Source: Flavobacterium psychrotrophum (GTDB taxonomy: Bacteria > Bacteroidota > Bacteroidia > Flavobacteriales > Flavobacteriaceae). Taken from it: a stretch of 64,000 nucleotides of DNA. The stretch lies in contig NZ_CP031557.1 of NCBI RefSeq assembly GCF_003403075.1, positions 4,340,001-4,404,000 on the forward strand. Direction: 5' to 3'. The translations under genes were made by a program, and so were the position numbers. Positions 62,384 to 64,000 of this stretch are shown here, piece after piece. The stretch's first letter is position 1. Each line of letters opens with the position of its first letter. The notes under the pieces are model-generated. The model did not search any database and was not told where the DNA came from. It was given only the letters and a program-made list of their open reading frames with translations.

Positions 62384-63826
62384 TTGAAAAAAATACTTGT
62401 AGCTAATCGCGGCGAAATTGCCATAAGGGTAATGAAAACCGCTAAAAATATGGGCATTAAAACCGTAGCTGTTTACAGTGCTGCCGACCGTAATGCCCCA
62501 CATATAAAATTTGCAGACCAGGCCGTGTTTATAGGCCAGGCGCCCAGTAGCCAGAGTTACCTGGTTATGGATAAGATAATTGCTGCTGCTAAAGAAACCG
62601 GTGCAGATGCCATACACCCCGGTTATGGCTTTTTGAGCGAAAATGCAAATTTTGCCGAAGCTGTTACTAATGCCGGTATAACGTTTATTGGTCCGCGGCC
62701 AGATGCCATCCGTATTATGGGGAGCAAGCTGGGCGCTAAAGATGCCGTTAAAGAGTATGGCATACCCATGGTACCGGGCGTAGACGAGGCCATTACCGAT
62801 GTGGCTAAAGCCAAAGCCATATCTAAAGAAATAGGTTTCCCTATACTGATAAAAGCCAGTGCGGGCGGTGGTGGTAAAGGCATGCGTATTGTAGAGAACG
62901 AAGCCGAGTTTGAATCGCAAATGGATCGTGCTATCAGCGAGGCTACTTCTGCCTTTGGCGATGGTAGTGTGTTCATTGAAAAATATGTGGGTTCGCCCCG
63001 CCATATCGAGATACAGGTAATGGCAGACAGCCATGGTAATACCTTATACTTATTTGAGCGTGAGTGCAGCGTGCAGCGTCGCCATCAAAAGGTGGTCGAA
63101 GAGGCGCCGTCATCGGTTCTTACACCAGAGATTCGTAAGGCTATGGGCGAGGCTGCCGTAAAGGTGGCACAGGCCTGTAACTATCTTGGTGCGGGTACGG
63201 TAGAGTTTCTTTTAGATGAAAAGCTCAACTTCTATTTCCTTGAAATGAATACCCGGTTACAGGTAGAGCATCCGGTAACGGAAATGATTACGGGCTTAGA
63301 CCTTGTAGAGCTACAAATTCGCGTTGCCCGTGGCGAAGCATTACCCATTAAGCAGGAAGACCTGCACATTAAAGGCCACGCAATGGAACTGCGCGTATAT
63401 GCCGAAGATCCGCTGGCAGATTTTGCACCAAACGTGGGCAACCTCGAAGTGTATGAACTCCCGGTGGGCGAAGGGATCCGTGTAGACAACGGTTTTGAAC
63501 AGGGTATGGATGTGCCTATTTATTATGACCCCATGCTGAGCAAGCTTATTACATATGGTAAAGACCGTGCCGAAGCGATTGAGAAAATGATACAGGCCAT
63601 TGCCCAATATAAGATTAAAGGGGTGGTTACCACGTTGCCTTTTGGCACTTTTGTAATGGAGCATGAGGCTTTTCGTTCCGGTAATTTCGATACGCATTTC
63701 GTAAAGAAGTATTATGATGCCGATAAGCTCAAAGCACAACTGGATACAGAGGCCGAAATAGCTGCTTATATTGCCCTTAAGCAATACCTTGAAGATAGCA
63801 AACAACTACGACTACCCATTTTGTAA
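62384..63826 (+). CDS. accC: biotin carboxylase
   Basis: A 480-aa ATP-grasp enzyme that carboxylates biotin on the carrier protein. KKILVANRGEIAIRVMKTA, GYGFLSENANFAEA, ASAGGGGKGMRIV (ATP loop) and FLEMNTRLQVEHPVTEMITG are present. The start codon is TTG at 62384; the first ATG lies 14 codons into the conserved N-terminus, so TTG must be used. The next gene encodes the matching carboxyltransferase, which suggests propionyl- or acetyl-type acyl-CoA carboxylation. Confidence 0.95.
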   Translation: MKKILVANRGEIAIRVMKTAKNMGIKTVAVYSAADRNAPHIKFADQAVFIGQAPSSQSYLVMDKIIAAAKETGADAIHPGYGFLSENANFAEAVTNAGITFIGPRPDAIRIMGSKLGAKDAVKEYGIPMVPGVDEAITDVAKAKAISKEIGFPILIKASAGGGGKGMRIVENEAEFESQMDRAISEATSAFGDGSVFIEKYVGSPRHIEIQVMADSHGNTLYLFERECSVQRRHQKVVEEAPSSVLTPEIRKAMGEAAVKVAQACNYLGAGTVEFLLDEKLNFYFLEMNTRLQVEHPVTEMITGLDLVELQIRVARGEALPIKQEDLHIKGHAMELRVYAEDPLADFAPNVGNLEVYELPVGEGIRVDNGFEQGMDVPIYYDPMLSKLITYGKDRAEAIEKMIQAIAQYKIKGVVTTLPFGTFVMEHEAFRSGNFDTHFVKKYYDADKLKAQLDTEAEIAAYIALKQYLEDSKQLRLPIL

Positions 63827-63833
63827 ACTACCC

Positions 63834-64000
63834 ATGGAAGATAAAATACAAGCATTAAATAATAAGATAGCCCTTGCCCAGCTGGGCGGTGGCGAAAAGC
63901 GTATTGCTACACAACATAGTAAAAAGAAACTTACCGCACGCGAACGTGTAGCCTATCTTCTAGATGAAGGTTCGTTTGAAGAAATAGGCATGCTGGTTAC
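63834..64000 (+). CDS. acyl-CoA (propionyl-CoA-like) carboxyltransferase subunit beta (partial)
   Basis: The first 55 residues of a protein starting MEDKIQALNNKIALAQLGGG and continuing into KKKLTARERVAYLLDEGSFE, the N-terminus of the PccB-type carboxyltransferase. The reading frame runs off the window. It starts 7 bases after the biotin carboxylase stop, so the operon order is carrier, carboxylase, transferase. Confidence 0.9.
   Translation, partial: MEDKIQALNNKIALAQLGGGEKRIATQHSKKKLTARERVAYLLDEGSFEEIGMLV

Noticed and set aside
62219..63034. A 271-codon minus-strand ORF opposite the biotin carboxylase gene
   Set aside because: Shadow of the strongly conserved carboxylase; part of it runs through the intergenic repeat.

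Overview
The window looks like chromosomal DNA of a member of the Bacteroidota, most likely Flavobacteriaceae (Flavobacterium or a close relative). Reasons: promoters follow the TTG / TAnnTTTG pattern of that phylum, Shine-Dalgarno sequences are mostly absent, two secreted enzymes carry type IX secretion C-terminal sorting domains, and there are family markers such as a DUF4270 surface lipoprotein, an SDR-type threonine dehydrogenase, and atpDC as a separate operon. It is mostly an ordinary core-genome stretch with two tRNAs, a few accessory genes, and intergenic regions crowded with hairpin-forming repeats.

Layout. 1-6081: a leftward group (glycogen-synthase-like protein, DUF4270 lipoprotein, glmS) diverges from a rightward group panC-panD-membrane protein-esterase-like protein. 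6121-8171: small secreted and lipoprotein genes, a candidate small RNA, and an Abi-family gene broken by a frameshift. 8428-13228: radA, a glycosyltransferase-51 peptidoglycan enzyme and an rRNA methyltransferase, then a 400-bp cluster of four hairpin repeats. 13657-17065: two type IX secretion substrates (M1 peptidase, GSDH-like sugar dehydrogenase). 17218-20500: GT9 glycosyltransferase, tRNA-Arg, AraC regulator and a TetX-like flavin monooxygenase. 20589-24643: DUF4139 protein, a secreted protein with two trypco2-like units, tRNA-Asn, rseP. 24865-35455: oxidoreductases, a membrane MutS-like ATPase, a hydrolase, an MFS transporter and an aldo/keto reductase. 35540-39621: small lipoprotein and membrane genes around atpDC, plus a lone receiver domain. 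39636-51385: HD hydrolase, two NAD(P) epimerase-type enzymes, a fused peptide-type ABC ATPase, a methyltransferase, a PF10136 membrane protein, an intact Abi gene, a second candidate small RNA, the GDYXXLXY/DUF2157 pair and a YiaA/B protein. 51520-60671: rsmA-mgtE, an ArsC/Spx-like protein, YicC, gmk, an acyltransferase, nadD and a tandem pair of paralogous membrane proteins. 61698-64000: biotin carrier, biotin carboxylase and carboxyltransferase of an acyl-CoA carboxylase; the last is cut by the window edge.

Most interesting: (1) a close TetX (tetracycline-inactivating monooxygenase) relative downstream of an AraC regulator; (2) an exported protein built from two copies of a trypco2-like unit, a domain otherwise known from intracellular conflict systems; (3) two Abi_2/HEPN genes, one broken by what looks like a 5-base deletion; (4) two candidate small RNAs with promoter-like and terminator signals; (5) at least five families of intergenic inverted-repeat elements, one showing presence/absence of a nested palindrome. 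I saw no clear new multi-gene defence operon, prophage, insertion sequence or CRISPR array.
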